From NCBI RefSeq assembly GCF_024380015.1, contig NZ_CP101508.1, forward strand, positions 1,364,902 through 1,428,901: a stretch of DNA of 64,000 bases, read 5' to 3'. Below the pieces are notes generated by a model. That model worked only from the letters and a program-made list of their open reading frames with translations, was not told the DNA's origin and made no database searches. The first letter of the stretch is position 1. Each line of letters begins with the position of its first letter. Origin of the DNA: Photobacterium atrarenae. GTDB taxonomy: Bacteria > Pseudomonadota > Gammaproteobacteria > Enterobacterales > Vibrionaceae. The position numbers and the translations under genes were made by a program. Of the stretch, positions 43,387 through 52,438 are shown one piece after another.

Positions 43387-45918
43387 TTAGTCGAGATCCA
43401 TCGCCGGGAACAACGGATTAATATCGGTCACCTCCGTCGGGCCGTTGAAACCGCTCACTGCCGGCACCGGGCCGGTGTACTTTTCGATGTCCACCAGAGC
43501 CGATGCGGCCGATGTGGCCTGTGCCAGTTTGGAAGAGCCGATATCCTGGGTCAGGACATTCGGATCGCCGTAGGTACACAGGGTGCCCGGCTTGCCACCT
43601 TCCAAAGGGCTATACCAGGCGCCTTCATGGATCCGGCAAACCCCGGCTTTATAGTCGTCGGTGACAACCGCACCGGCCAGCACCTGGCCCCGGTCGTTGA
43701 AGACACGAACGATGTCGCCAGATTGAATCCCCCGCGCCTGGGCATCTGTGGTATTGATGTAGATCGGTTCGCGATCGGCCACCGCGTAGCTCGCCCGGTG
43801 CTCGGTGGATGAGCACAGCTGAGAGTGCAGGCGGTGGTTCGGGTGCGTACTCTGCAGGTTGAGCGGGAACTTGTCCGAGCGTGGACCGCCATGGCTGCGC
43901 TCTTTCTTCTCAAACCACATCGGATGGCCCTGACAGTCGTCATAACCCATCTGGGCAATGGTCTTACAGTAGATCTCGATCAGGCCGGACGCGGTGCCCA
44001 GCGGCTCCAGATCCGGTTCATTACGGAAGGAAGCATGGCGCACCCATTGCTGACCTTCTGGAAATTCGATAAAGCCTTCCCCTTCCCAGAATTTGCGGAA
44101 GTTCGGCATCCGCACGCCCAGGCCACGGCCTTGCAGACGGGCACCGTTGTAGATGTGTTCGATCCATTCCATTTGGCTCTTGCCGCCGGTGAATGCTTCT
44201 TCGCGGCCGAAGCGACGGCATAGATCGCGGAAGATATCGAAATCATCTTTGGCTTCGAACATCGGCTCAACCACTTTCGGCAGGGCGATGATCCCGGCGT
44301 TGGAGTGGTTGCCGTACTGCTCAATGTCGTTGCGTTCATGGGTGGTGGTTGCAGGCAGCACGATATCGGCAAAGCGGCAGGTGGCGGTCCACTGATGATC
44401 GATGCTGACTACGGTTTCCAGCTTGCGCCAGACCTTGATCATCTTGTTGCGATCCTGGTGGTGATGGAACGGGTTGTTGCCGCAGAACACCGCCATTTTC
44501 ATGTGTGGGAATTTCACATCATGGCCATTCCACTGGATGGTTTTACCCGGGTTTTCGATACAGTCGACAAAACGTGCCACCGGAATATAGGTGGAGTAAC
44601 CCTTGAATGAGCCGTTATGGATCGGATCGATGCCAGTTACGCCGCTGAAGCCGGACATCAGCGGGCCGTTAGAGGTGGTTGAACCGGCATCGTTGTAGTG
44701 CCAGCCAAAGCCGAAGCCGCCGCCCGGCAGGCCGATCTGGCCCAGCATTGCAGCGACGACAACCAGCATCCAGGCATACTGCTCACCGTGTTGCATCCGT
44801 TGCAGACACCAGCCGCCAATGATCTGGGTGCGGCCACCGGCCATCTGGCGTGCCAGAGTGCGAATGGTGTCGGCGTCGATGCCACAGATTTTCTCGGCCC
44901 ATTCCGGGGTCTTCTCAACGCCGTCTTTATCGCCCAGCAGGTATGGCAGGAACTTGTCAAAGCCGGTGGTGTAGTCGGCAATGAAATCTTTGCTGTAGAG
45001 ATCTTCTTTGTACAGGGTATGGGCAATGGCCAGCATCAGCGGCACATCGGTTTGCGGGTTGACCGGGATCTGTTCGCCGCCGACGAACTTCTGGGTCTGA
45101 GAGCGGACCGGATCAATGTAGATCACCTTGATCTCTTTGTGCTTCACTTTCTCAGCCAGCTGTTGGTAGTAGGCATACGGGCTGTGGTCCGGCACCAGCC
45201 AGCCTACCTGGAGGTTCTTGATTGGATCAGAGCCCCAGATCACGATGGTGTCGGAATGCTCCAGCACCAGCGGCCAGGAGGTTTGCTGCTCATACACTTC
45301 CATGGCGCCGGCGACATACGGCAGCACCACCTGGGCGGCACCGGTCGAGTAGTCACCCATCTTGCCGAGGTAAGTACCGTGCAGGCCGATCGCCCGGCTC
45401 ATCATGGTCCCTGCAGAGTGTAGCTTACCCACCGACTGCCAGCCGGTATGGCCGGCATACAGTGCGCTCGGGCCATAAGAGGTCTGAACTCGTTCTAACT
45501 CGTGATAGAAGAAGTCCAGCGCCTGCGACCACGGGACACGAACGAAGCGGTTATCGCCGCGCTGGGTGGTATCCGATTTGTAGCCATGCTTGAGCCAGTC
45601 GAGGCGGACCATCGGGTATTTGACCCGGGCCGGGTTATAGACCACTTCCCGCACCCCGTTGATCATCTTGGTTGGGTGCTTGTCTTTCTCGAACGGTACA
45701 GTATCGACCCAGACCCCGTTTTCGACTTTGGCGCGGAAGGCGCCCCAGTGAGAGCCGGACAGGACTTCACCGGTGAAGCTGGCTTTGGTTTCGTGGGCGG
45801 CCATGGCTTGGCGCGGCGCCAGCAGGCTGGTGCCGACAACAGATGCGGCACTGGCAGCAGCCAGCCCGGAGAGGAAGCGACGGCGCGTGATGCCTTGTGG
45901 TTGATGTTGAGTCGCCAT
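43387..45918 (-). CDS. torA: Trimethylamine N-oxide reductase TorA
   Basis: An 843-residue periplasmic molybdoenzyme that reduces TMAO to trimethylamine in anaerobic respiration. A Tat signal (TRRRFLSGLAAASAASVVG) is present at residues 11-29. The molybdenum-ligating serine lies in MGDYSTGAAQVVLP. Other motifs are VIWGSDPIKNLQVGW, FCGNNPFHHHQDRNKM and the C-terminal HEGAWYSPLEGGKPGTLCTYG, all TorA-type. SD GGATTG-like site precedes the ATG. It receives electrons from TorC, encoded just upstream, and is matured by TorD. Confidence 0.96.
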   Translation of the reverse strand: MATQHQPQGITRRRFLSGLAAASAASVVGTSLLAPRQAMAAHETKASFTGEVLSGSHWGAFRAKVENGVWVDTVPFEKDKHPTKMINGVREVVYNPARVKYPMVRLDWLKHGYKSDTTQRGDNRFVRVPWSQALDFFYHELERVQTSYGPSALYAGHTGWQSVGKLHSAGTMMSRAIGLHGTYLGKMGDYSTGAAQVVLPYVAGAMEVYEQQTSWPLVLEHSDTIVIWGSDPIKNLQVGWLVPDHSPYAYYQQLAEKVKHKEIKVIYIDPVRSQTQKFVGGEQIPVNPQTDVPLMLAIAHTLYKEDLYSKDFIADYTTGFDKFLPYLLGDKDGVEKTPEWAEKICGIDADTIRTLARQMAGGRTQIIGGWCLQRMQHGEQYAWMLVVVAAMLGQIGLPGGGFGFGWHYNDAGSTTSNGPLMSGFSGVTGIDPIHNGSFKGYSTYIPVARFVDCIENPGKTIQWNGHDVKFPHMKMAVFCGNNPFHHHQDRNKMIKVWRKLETVVSIDHQWTATCRFADIVLPATTTHERNDIEQYGNHSNAGIIALPKVVEPMFEAKDDFDIFRDLCRRFGREEAFTGGKSQMEWIEHIYNGARLQGRGLGVRMPNFRKFWEGEGFIEFPEGQQWVRHASFRNEPDLEPLGTASGLIEIYCKTIAQMGYDDCQGHPMWFEKKERSHGGPRSDKFPLNLQSTHPNHRLHSQLCSSTEHRASYAVADREPIYINTTDAQARGIQSGDIVRVFNDRGQVLAGAVVTDDYKAGVCRIHEGAWYSPLEGGKPGTLCTYGDPNVLTQDIGSSKLAQATSAASALVDIEKYTGPVPAVSGFNGPTEVTDINPLFPAMDLD

Positions 45919-45949
45919 AGTTCAATCCTTTACAAAAATTTGAGTCAAT

Positions 45950-45980
45950 CGCGGCGGGTGGGGGAATCGAGCCCGCCGCG
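45950..45980 (-). other. Intercistronic hairpin between torC and torA
   Basis: Nine-bp GC stem CGCGGCGGG / CCCGCCGCG in the 69-base gap. There is no T-run, so it more likely stabilises or separates the message than terminates it. Confidence 0.6.
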
Positions 45981-45987
45981 GTTCGAA

Positions 45988-47154
45988 TTAGTGGGCGCCG
46001 GTGCCACCGGTGTCTTTGCCGTGGTTCTGCAGGTACTTCAGCAGGGTCCGCTCTTCAGTTTTGCTCAGGCGGTAGTAGGCGCTCATCGCATTCAGACCTG
46101 AAATCCAGCCGTTGGCAGTAAAGTGCGCCGGATCCGGGGCGGCGTGACAGGCGTTACAGGTTGAGCCGTACATCTGCTCGGCGTATTGCCAGATTGGCTG
46201 GATGTTGTCGATCATGTCATCAGCGGTCACCCAGGCTTCGACGGAGACTTGCTGCCAGACGATGTCAGTCGCGCTGTCAGTTTCTTCGGCCAGCACCTGT
46301 TGCGTTGCTTTCACATCACCGCGAATGGTGGCTTTGAACACGCGTTTGCCCATGTACTCGGTCATGACCCGGCCTTTACCGGATTTTTCCAGCCAGCCTT
46401 GAATTTTCACGTTCAGCATGTTGTCCTGGCGGCCCAGTACCCGAACTTCAGAGGCCGGTAGCAGCTTCCCTTCTGCTTTGCTGTTGGCATCCGCGGTGGC
46501 AAACAGTGGTTTTTCACCCAGTGAGAAAAGGGTTTGCGCCGTTGCGCCTTGTTCATTGGCGGTGGCTTGTAGCGCCTGGAAGTCTTTCTGGAAACCACCG
46601 GCCATATTCGGCAGCTCGTGGGCAATCCCTTTGTGGCATTCAATGCAGTTCATATCTTTTGCCGCCGCTTTTTTCATTTCGAAGGCGGCTTTGGCTGATT
46701 GCTTGCTGTGATCCATGTCGTCGTAGGCGTGGCAACTCTTACAAGTTTTGGAGTTTTGACTGCTCATGCGATCCCAAACAGTCTGAGCCATTTCAAGACG
46801 GTGATCTTCAAATTTTTCCGGCGTATCAATTTTGCCGGTAACAAAATGGTGATAGAGATCTTTGGCCGCTTCTAATTTACGGAATACTTTGCCGGGAAAA
46901 TCTTTCGGTTGGTGACAATCCACACATTGCGCCTGGACGCCAGAAGCATTCTTGAAATGCACGGTTTCTTTATATTCGGCGTAGTTTTGCTCCATGGTGT
47001 GACAAGAAGTACAGAACTCGATGGTTGAAGTCATTTCAAAGCCCTTATGGACCACAAAGGTTCCCGCCAGGGAGAGCCCGATCCCGACCAGCACTAGCAC
47101 AAGGATGGAATACTTGCTGCTTGGCTTTTTTATTTTTTGCCAAAGTTTTTTCAT
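45988..47154 (-). CDS. torC: Pentaheme c-type cytochrome TorC
   Basis: A 388-residue membrane-anchored cytochrome of the NapC/NirT/TorC family. One N-terminal helix (YSILVLVLVGIGLSLAGTFVV) anchors it. Five CxxCH motifs are visible: CTSCH, CVDCH, CKSCH, CIECH in the N-terminal part and CNACH near residue 350, giving the five hemes of TorC. It carries electrons from quinol to TorA. First gene of torCAD; the small gene torE found ahead of torC in some Vibrio is not present. Confidence 0.95.
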   Translation of the reverse strand: MKKLWQKIKKPSSKYSILVLVLVGIGLSLAGTFVVHKGFEMTSTIEFCTSCHTMEQNYAEYKETVHFKNASGVQAQCVDCHQPKDFPGKVFRKLEAAKDLYHHFVTGKIDTPEKFEDHRLEMAQTVWDRMSSQNSKTCKSCHAYDDMDHSKQSAKAAFEMKKAAAKDMNCIECHKGIAHELPNMAGGFQKDFQALQATANEQGATAQTLFSLGEKPLFATADANSKAEGKLLPASEVRVLGRQDNMLNVKIQGWLEKSGKGRVMTEYMGKRVFKATIRGDVKATQQVLAEETDSATDIVWQQVSVEAWVTADDMIDNIQPIWQYAEQMYGSTCNACHAAPDPAHFTANGWISGLNAMSAYYRLSKTEERTLLKYLQNHGKDTGGTGAH

Positions 47155-47236
47155 AGTGGAAGATTCCGTTACAGTATGAATGTTTCCGTAATTGACGGTG
47201 AACTAATATTTTTTCTGGTGTTATCTTAATTCCATG

Positions 47237-47303
47237 ATATGAATAAGGTTAACGCTGGGGATGAACAGGATTGCCTGCTTTATTAAAAATTGTTAACAGG
47301 TAT
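47237..47303. promoter_or_regulatory. Tor-box-like repeats in the torC/torR divergent region
   Basis: Stretches resembling the TorR decamer CTGTTCATAT (reverse complement ATATGAACAG) occur at 47237-47246 (ATATGAATAA), 47261-47268 (ATGAACAG) and 47292-47301 (GTTAACAG with flank). A further ATGAATG is at 47176. Several degenerate copies in a row are the usual layout of a tor promoter. Confidence 0.6.
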
Positions 47304-47352
47304 ACCTTGTGCTACCGTTTTAAAAGCTGCTGAATTAAATGAAGAGTGAAAA

Positions 47353-48069
47353 ATGAGTCATCACATTCTTGTTGTCGAAGATGAGGTTGTTACGCGCGCC
47401 AAACTGGTCGGGTATTTTGAAAATGAAGGGTATCAGGTCAGTGAAGCCGAGAGTGGTGATCGGATGCGGGAAATCATGGCCAGTGAACGTATCGATCTGG
47501 TGATGCTGGATATTAACTTGCCGGGTGAAGATGGCTTGCTATTGACCCGGGAGCTCAGAAGCCGCTCTGAAGTCGGGATTATTCTGGTCACGGGCAGGGT
47601 GGATAGTATTGACCGGATTGTCGGTCTGGAGATGGGGGCCGATGACTATGTCACCAAGCCGTTTGAGCTGCGTGAGCTGTTGGTCCGGGTGAAAAACCTG
47701 TTGTGGCGCATTGGCTTAGCGGAGAAAGCTCGTGAGCAGGGCACCTCAGTGACCCAGGACAGCAATATCATTTCATTTGGTGACTGGCAGTTTGATATCA
47801 ACCGCCGCGCGCTGACCCACCATGGCGAGCCGGTGAAACTGACCAAGGCAGAATATGAATTGCTGGTGGCGTTTTCCTCTCACCCGAATGTGGTGCTGAG
47901 CCGGGAGCGGATCCTGAATATGCTGAGTCATCGGGTTGAAGCCCCAAATGACCGGACGATTGATGTGTTGATTCGTCGTATGCGCGCCAAGATGGAATCC
48001 GACCCGAAAAATCCGCAAATATTTGTGACGGTTCACGGTGAAGGGTATATGTTTGCCGGTGATTCATAA
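47353..48069 (+). CDS. torR: Response regulator TorR
   Basis: A 238-residue OmpR-type regulator. Receiver domain with the acidic pair (VVEDE), phospho-acceptor in LVMLDINLPGEDG (D near 53) and the lysine in DDYVTKPFEL. The winged-helix effector domain starts about residue 140 (DWQFDINRRALTHHG) and ends NPQIFVTVHGEGYMF. It activates torCAD when TMAO is present. The matching sensor kinase TorS and TorT are not in this window, so they must lie elsewhere. Confidence 0.93.
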   Translation: MSHHILVVEDEVVTRAKLVGYFENEGYQVSEAESGDRMREIMASERIDLVMLDINLPGEDGLLLTRELRSRSEVGIILVTGRVDSIDRIVGLEMGADDYVTKPFELRELLVRVKNLLWRIGLAEKAREQGTSVTQDSNIISFGDWQFDINRRALTHHGEPVKLTKAEYELLVAFSSHPNVVLSRERILNMLSHRVEAPNDRTIDVLIRRMRAKMESDPKNPQIFVTVHGEGYMFAGDS

Positions 48070-48188
48070 CCCGCTTTATTGTGAACTTTAAGCATCCCCT
48101 TCTTATTGCTGTATTATTCACAACTTGTCATAAATCGCCGGTTTTTCTGTAAATCCGGCTTGAGCCTTCTGAGTTAACTGTACTTTCG

Positions 48189-48202
48189 TTGATCTGAATC
48201 AA
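48189..48202. promoter_or_regulatory. Perfect FNR box after torR
   Basis: TTGATCTGAATCAA fits TTGAT-N4-ATCAA at all fixed bases. It lies 120 bases past the torR stop. The only downstream unit on the plus strand is the micro-ORF at 48295; the panP gene on the minus strand ends at 48431, so it cannot be the target. Confidence 0.65.
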
Positions 48203-48294
48203 GAAGGATGAATTGTTGAAAATCAGGGATTTGTTAGAGGTTTTCAGGGGATGTTGTTTTTCATTAACTGCTATTTAACCTGGAGAGAACGAAA

Positions 48295-48345
48295 ATGATA
48301 AATAGACTGATAACCGGGCAATGTTTATTAAAAATGATGTGTTGA
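48295..48345 (+). CDS. Candidate 16-residue micro-ORF under an FNR box
   Basis: The peptide would be MINRLITGQCLLKMMC. GGAGAG stands 7 bases before the ATG. It sits between a perfect FNR box (93 bases upstream) and a strong terminator (51 bases downstream), so it looks like a self-contained anaerobic transcript of about 190 bases. It may be a small peptide, or the transcript may act as a small RNA. No homologue is recognised. Confidence 0.4.
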   Translation: MINRLITGQCLLKMMC

Positions 48346-48391
48346 ATATTTTGAGTTTATTGATTTGTGTGGGTATGACATGAACGCAAAA

Positions 48392-48424
48392 TAAAACAGC
48401 CTGGCAGATCCCAGGCTGTTTTTA
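48392..48424. terminator. Bidirectional terminator between the micro-ORF unit and panP
   Basis: Nine-bp stem ACAGCCTGG / CCAGGCTGT, 6-base loop, flanked by AAAA and TTTTTAT so it works for both converging transcripts. Confidence 0.88.
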
Positions 48425-48430
48425 TATCAC

Positions 48431-50095
48431 TTAAGAGAGCGAAATTTGTTCACGCTTTAAGATGGTGTCAGTCAGCGATTGAATTGTCGGTAAGCTGATG
48501 CTGCTGAGTTTGGCCAGTGCTCGCTGTTCACTCAGCACATCTTCCAGAATGGTCTCCGTGGTGAGCGGGTTGGCCAGAACCACCCGGAATACTGTAGTGA
48601 TTTTCCGATCCCATTTCACCGGATTCAGGCGGGTCCGGGAAACAAAGGATTTGCCGGATTCCCGCTGCCGCTTCTGGATGAACTTGGTGAGATCATTGAG
48701 GGCGTTGAGCAGCGATTCTTTCTCCTCCGCGGTCGCCAGCGTGAGCGCACGTTGCGTGTCGGCTGGCACGTAGCGATAGGTCAGCAGGCACAGCTCCGGC
48801 TCGGAGATCAGCTCAAAGTCCGGGTGCGCCTTAATCAGGGCGGCAAAGTGCTTGGCTTTGTCGATACTGTTGTTGATCAGCATCTCGTAGCCGGGCCGGC
48901 TGATGATGTTCATACTGGCAAACAGCAGCATTGCCATCCCGCTCCGTGAGCCTTCCAGAGTGTGGCTACCCAAATCTTTCGAGCCTTTCCGCAGGATGTA
49001 TTCGGCATGATGCTCAATGGCGGTCATCAAGGCCGGGTTTTTAAAGATGACCATGCCGGCACCCATCGGCACATAAAGCTGTTTATGGGCGTCGATGGTG
49101 ACCGAGTCAGCCCGCTCAATCCCCTTCAGTAGAGGCCGGTATTTATGGGACATCAAGGTTGCACCGCCCCAGGCGGCATCTATATGGAAGTGGCAGTCGT
49201 GCGCCTGGGCGATATCGGCCAGTTGATCCAGCGGATCGATATTGCCGGTTTCCGTGGTACCAGCAACACCGACAATGGCAAACGGTTTGATATTCTTCGC
49301 CTTCAGCTCAGCCAGTGTCTGCTCCAGCGCCTGCAGGTCAATCCGGTTATGGTCGTCCGTTTTCACCGCAATCAGGCTGTCGCGGCCGATCCCCAGGACA
49401 TCAGCGGCTTTTTTCAGCGAGTAATGACCACGCTCAGACACCAGCACCGCCAGATCGTCATAGCCATAATGCTTCATGGCTTTAAACAGGCCTTCCTGGG
49501 CGACGCCACGGAACTCGCCGTCTGGCCGCAGGGCATGGTTTCGCGCCACCCATAGCGCGGTGATGTTGGCAATGGTGCCGCCGGAGCAAAAAGCGCCCAG
49601 TGAATGGTTGGCGCTGTGCATCCATTGCTGATAAAAGTCATCTGATTCGTGGTAGATCAGGTTGTGCAACATGCCCAGCACCTGACGCTCCAGTGGGGTA
49701 AACGCTTTGGAGGTTTCTATCTTGACCAGGTTCTGGTTGAGTCCAATCATGATTTTGGACAGCGGCATCAGGAAGTAGGGCAGGGCTGAGGTCATATGAC
49801 CAATAAAGCTTGGCGCAGAGGTATGGACCGACTGGGCCACCAGTTTGTCGAGCAGAAAATGCGTATGGTCAGAGACAAAGGAAGGGGTTTCCGGGATATC
49901 AGCCGAGGAAAAGTCCTTCTCAATGTCGACCAGCGGCTTTTCCGTTGCCGCAATATGCGTTTGCAGAAACGCATTCAGGTTTTCTGAAATCTCTTTCTCG
50001 ATTCGGCCCAGGGTCGAATCAGGTGCCTCCGGCACGGTAAAGATGCGATGCAGTGATTCTTCCGTTGCATCGGCTTTTCGGTTATCTACTGCCAT
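48431..50095 (-). CDS. panP: PLP-dependent aspartate 1-decarboxylase PanP
   Basis: A 554-residue group II pyridoxal-phosphate decarboxylase. The cofactor lysine is in TIDAHKQLYVPMGAG; the PLP phosphate and ring-binding segments are FCSGGTIANITALW and HIDAAWGGATLMS. The N-terminal pattern PSFIGHMTSALPYFLMPLSK and long length are those of PanP, which in Vibrio makes beta-alanine for coenzyme A in place of PanD. Glutamate or diaminobutyrate decarboxylase are alternatives by fold. Start at the ATG at 50095; an in-frame TTG six codons upstream is possible. Monocistronic. Confidence 0.88.
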   Translation of the reverse strand: MAVDNRKADATEESLHRIFTVPEAPDSTLGRIEKEISENLNAFLQTHIAATEKPLVDIEKDFSSADIPETPSFVSDHTHFLLDKLVAQSVHTSAPSFIGHMTSALPYFLMPLSKIMIGLNQNLVKIETSKAFTPLERQVLGMLHNLIYHESDDFYQQWMHSANHSLGAFCSGGTIANITALWVARNHALRPDGEFRGVAQEGLFKAMKHYGYDDLAVLVSERGHYSLKKAADVLGIGRDSLIAVKTDDHNRIDLQALEQTLAELKAKNIKPFAIVGVAGTTETGNIDPLDQLADIAQAHDCHFHIDAAWGGATLMSHKYRPLLKGIERADSVTIDAHKQLYVPMGAGMVIFKNPALMTAIEHHAEYILRKGSKDLGSHTLEGSRSGMAMLLFASMNIISRPGYEMLINNSIDKAKHFAALIKAHPDFELISEPELCLLTYRYVPADTQRALTLATAEEKESLLNALNDLTKFIQKRQRESGKSFVSRTRLNPVKWDRKITTVFRVVLANPLTTETILEDVLSEQRALAKLSSISLPTIQSLTDTILKREQISLS

Positions 50096-50167
50096 AGGGG
50101 ATAGGTGCTTCAAACTGAAATTGGCAAATTGCTGTTAATGTAATGCAATTTGCCTGTTATGTCCCGT

Positions 50168-50213
50168 AAAAAGCCCAATTGGGTTCAATCTCGGGCTGAT
50201 TTTTGAGATCTCG
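50168..50213 (-). terminator. Terminator of the DUF2860 gene
   Basis: Stem AGCCC / GGGCT with a long loop followed on the minus strand by TTTTTA, some 25 bases beyond the DUF2860 stop. Confidence 0.6.
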
Positions 50214-50235
50214 TCAGGGGCGAGCGGGGCGAAAA

Positions 50236-51249
50236 TCAGAGTGTGTAACGGGCACCGGCGCTGATCAGCAGACGTTGTTCATCGTAGAATTGGATGTTGG
50301 ATTGGGTGTCGTTATAGCCGGCGAGTGTGACCAGACTCCATCGTTTCCAGCCAAAGGGTTCGCGATACTCATAAGCCAGGAACCCGCCCCACCGTTGATC
50401 TTTGCGGCGCTGTTGGTAAACCGGGTGAATACTATCGTAATCGCTGAAACGATACTTCAGTGTCAGGGCCAGACTGGCCCGCTGGAACTGATGGACCAAG
50501 GAGGATTCCGCGCCATAGTTATGGCTGGCCACTGCATCGCCCTGCGCGTCCAAGCGGCTGTAGCTCAGCGCAGTACGCAGCCGTTGATTTTGCCCCAGAG
50601 GCTTGAGGTAGCTCAACTGGCTAAACAGGATATCCCCTTCACGGATCAGCGCTGCTTGTGTTGCAGTATCATCAAGCTGCTGGCCACTTTGCTCATCTTC
50701 GATCTGCTGTTTGCCTGCTGCCAGCTCGAGAGACAGTGCAGAGCCCAGAATTTGCTTGTATTTCAACCGTACAGCTTCAACCGTACTGTCGGTTTTACTT
50801 TTGATCCCTTTGCCAGCAAACGGATCGCGATCCACTTCCTTGGAGAGAAGTCCGGGCACATAGCCGAAACTGACCCGGCTGCCATCATTGAGTTGCCGCA
50901 CGTACCCCAGCTCAGCATGAAACCGTCCCAGGGCAAGGTCGGAACGGCTGGTTCCGAAATAGAGCTGCTGATCGCCTTGGGCAAAGGTATAAGTCAGCAT
51001 GCCGAAAGGTATAACCTTTGTTTTCGATTTTTTGTTGTCATCTTTTGGTGATCGCGCCGTGTCTTTGGGATGTCGCGGGGCACTTGGCGGTGGCTTCGGT
51101 GTCTGTGGTGTCGATTCATCCATTCGCTCGTCATAGCTGGCCATCAGCGCGATTTCTCCGCCGAAACCTGGCTCCCATTGCGGATAAGGCTGCGCTGTTG
51201 CTGTCGCAGAGATGAGCCCTGCGCCCAGGCAAAGTCGAAGGCTGGTCAT
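50236..51249 (-). CDS. DUF2860 outer-membrane beta-barrel protein
   Basis: A 337-residue exported protein. A signal peptide (SLRLCLGAGLISATATA) is followed by QPYPQWEPGFGGEIALMASYDE, typical of DUF2860. A basic and proline-rich insert lies around residues 48-78. The rest alternates hydrophobic and polar residues as in a barrel, ending in SAGARYTL with a terminal hydrophobic residue. The family occurs in Vibrionaceae; pore function is suspected only. The ATG at 51249 has GGGGA a few bases upstream. Confidence 0.8.
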   Translation of the reverse strand: MTSLRLCLGAGLISATATAQPYPQWEPGFGGEIALMASYDERMDESTPQTPKPPPSAPRHPKDTARSPKDDNKKSKTKVIPFGMLTYTFAQGDQQLYFGTSRSDLALGRFHAELGYVRQLNDGSRVSFGYVPGLLSKEVDRDPFAGKGIKSKTDSTVEAVRLKYKQILGSALSLELAAGKQQIEDEQSGQQLDDTATQAALIREGDILFSQLSYLKPLGQNQRLRTALSYSRLDAQGDAVASHNYGAESSLVHQFQRASLALTLKYRFSDYDSIHPVYQQRRKDQRWGGFLAYEYREPFGWKRWSLVTLAGYNDTQSNIQFYDEQRLLISAGARYTL

Positions 51250-51444
51250 TGTGTTCCCCATAAATACACGTAAATCAAATGGTTATTTTGTGATTTGGTT
51301 TATTTTTATGGGGCGTAAGGATACGTGTAGTTAATGATAGATGGAACATTTATCTGCTTAGGCGATGGATAAGGCGGGGGAGTCGGATGAAACGCGTTTG
51401 GGGGAGTACCTGGCCGGACCGTAATCGGTCCGGCTTGCAGGGGG

Positions 51445-51960
51445 CTACTGACATTCAATGGCCGCAATCGCGGTCATTTTTTCGTTGTAGGCATTGAGCG
51501 GCTGATCAATATCGCCCGGATGGGTGAGCAGATCGGCAAATGCACTACGGAGCTCATAGTTCTTCGGGTGTGGTTTGCTTTGACGGTCATCAAACGACAG
51601 TTTGGCTATACGGCCGAGTTCGTTGTTTTCTTGCGAAAGGGCTTTTACATCTTGCTGCGTCAGCTTCAGCCAGGACTCAATTGGCTGCGACAGGGCCAGC
51701 TTGTCCTTATCATTTTCTAAATACCAATCTACAGCCTCGCGGTTCAGCTCAAAATGGTGTTTACGTCCTTCCAGGAACCAGTCACCGACTTCTTTCAGGT
51801 TCGGGTCTTTTTGAACCGCGATATCAACCAGGCTTTGGTACCATGACAGAGATGCATCCACATATTGGTGATATTTGTCGCTTTGGCAGCTTGTTTCTTG
51901 GGCAGCAAGCACTGACGAAGGGAGGAGTGCAAGCGAGAGTATAATAGCAGGTAACTTCAT
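51445..51960 (-). CDS. Hypothetical periplasmic protein
   Basis: A 171-residue protein with signal peptide MKLPAIILSLALLPSSVLA. The mature part is helical and polar, with a cysteine near each end (QETSCQSD and IECQ), likely disulfide-bonded. Motifs such as DASLSWYQSLVDIA and NREAVDWYLENDKDKLALS are not from a family I recognise. A GC hairpin (GCCGGACCG / CGGTCCGGC, 51413-51434) follows the stop. Single gene. Confidence 0.72.
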   Translation of the reverse strand: MKLPAIILSLALLPSSVLAAQETSCQSDKYHQYVDASLSWYQSLVDIAVQKDPNLKEVGDWFLEGRKHHFELNREAVDWYLENDKDKLALSQPIESWLKLTQQDVKALSQENNELGRIAKLSFDDRQSKPHPKNYELRSAFADLLTHPGDIDQPLNAYNEKMTAIAAIECQ

Positions 51961-52290
51961 TGCCTTTCCTTGAGTAGACTTTTCTTAGATTTATGGCTGA
52001 GCGCATCGTTGACGGTAGCCGGTAGGTTTTGAGCCCGTACGGCACAGTTGAACGACTCGATCAGCAGGTCGTTGGATTGTAAAGGCACGATTGGAATAAG
52101 GAAAAGGGATCTTTGCCGGAATGAATCATGGCTAGCAAAGTTGAGGTTGCAGGCTTGCATTTGTGTGATAAACACACCATACCAGTCATAGTCAAATCAG
52201 GGAGCATCCTCGCTTGTAAAAGCGCTATGGTTGATCCCTGACTGACGGTGATTGGTATCAGATGTTGCACACCAAGCGCTGTGCATAAAA

Positions 52291-52317
52291 CAGAGGCTTC
52301 ACGGGGAAGCCTCTGTT
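52291..52317 (-). terminator. Rho-independent terminator of the NSS-metS operon
   Basis: Perfect 11-bp stem ACAGAGGCTTC / GAAGCCTCTGT with a 5-base loop, then TTTTATG on the minus strand, 17 bases past metS. Confidence 0.88.
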
Positions 52318-52333
52318 CATAGTTCGGGTTGTG

Positions 52334-52435
52334 TTACTGTTGCTTGTTTTTCATGGCAACGGAGATGCAGTAAGCTGCGCCTCCCCAGGTGATCCCAAGT
52401 CCAAACAGCATCATAATAATTGCGCCAATTGTCAT
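52334..52435 (-). CDS. metS: MetS family NSS transporter small subunit
   Basis: A 33-residue membrane peptide (MTIGAIIMMLFGLGITWGGA then AYCISVAMKNKQQ). One hydrophobic helix and a short basic tail match the MetS family, the small partner of NSS transporters such as the methionine/alanine system MetPS of Corynebacterium. It starts 3 bases after the stop of the transporter gene, with GGAGG 7 bases before its ATG, and is followed by a terminator. It was found by reading the gap, since it is far below usual gene-length cut-offs. Confidence 0.88.
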   Translation of the reverse strand: MTIGAIIMMLFGLGITWGGAAYCISVAMKNKQQ

Positions 52436-52438
52436 AAC

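Noticed and set aside
52061..52270. Two overlapping minus-strand frames between metS and the hypothetical periplasmic gene (51957-52270)
   Set aside because: They overlap each other in different frames, lack ribosome-binding sites and resemble nothing known.
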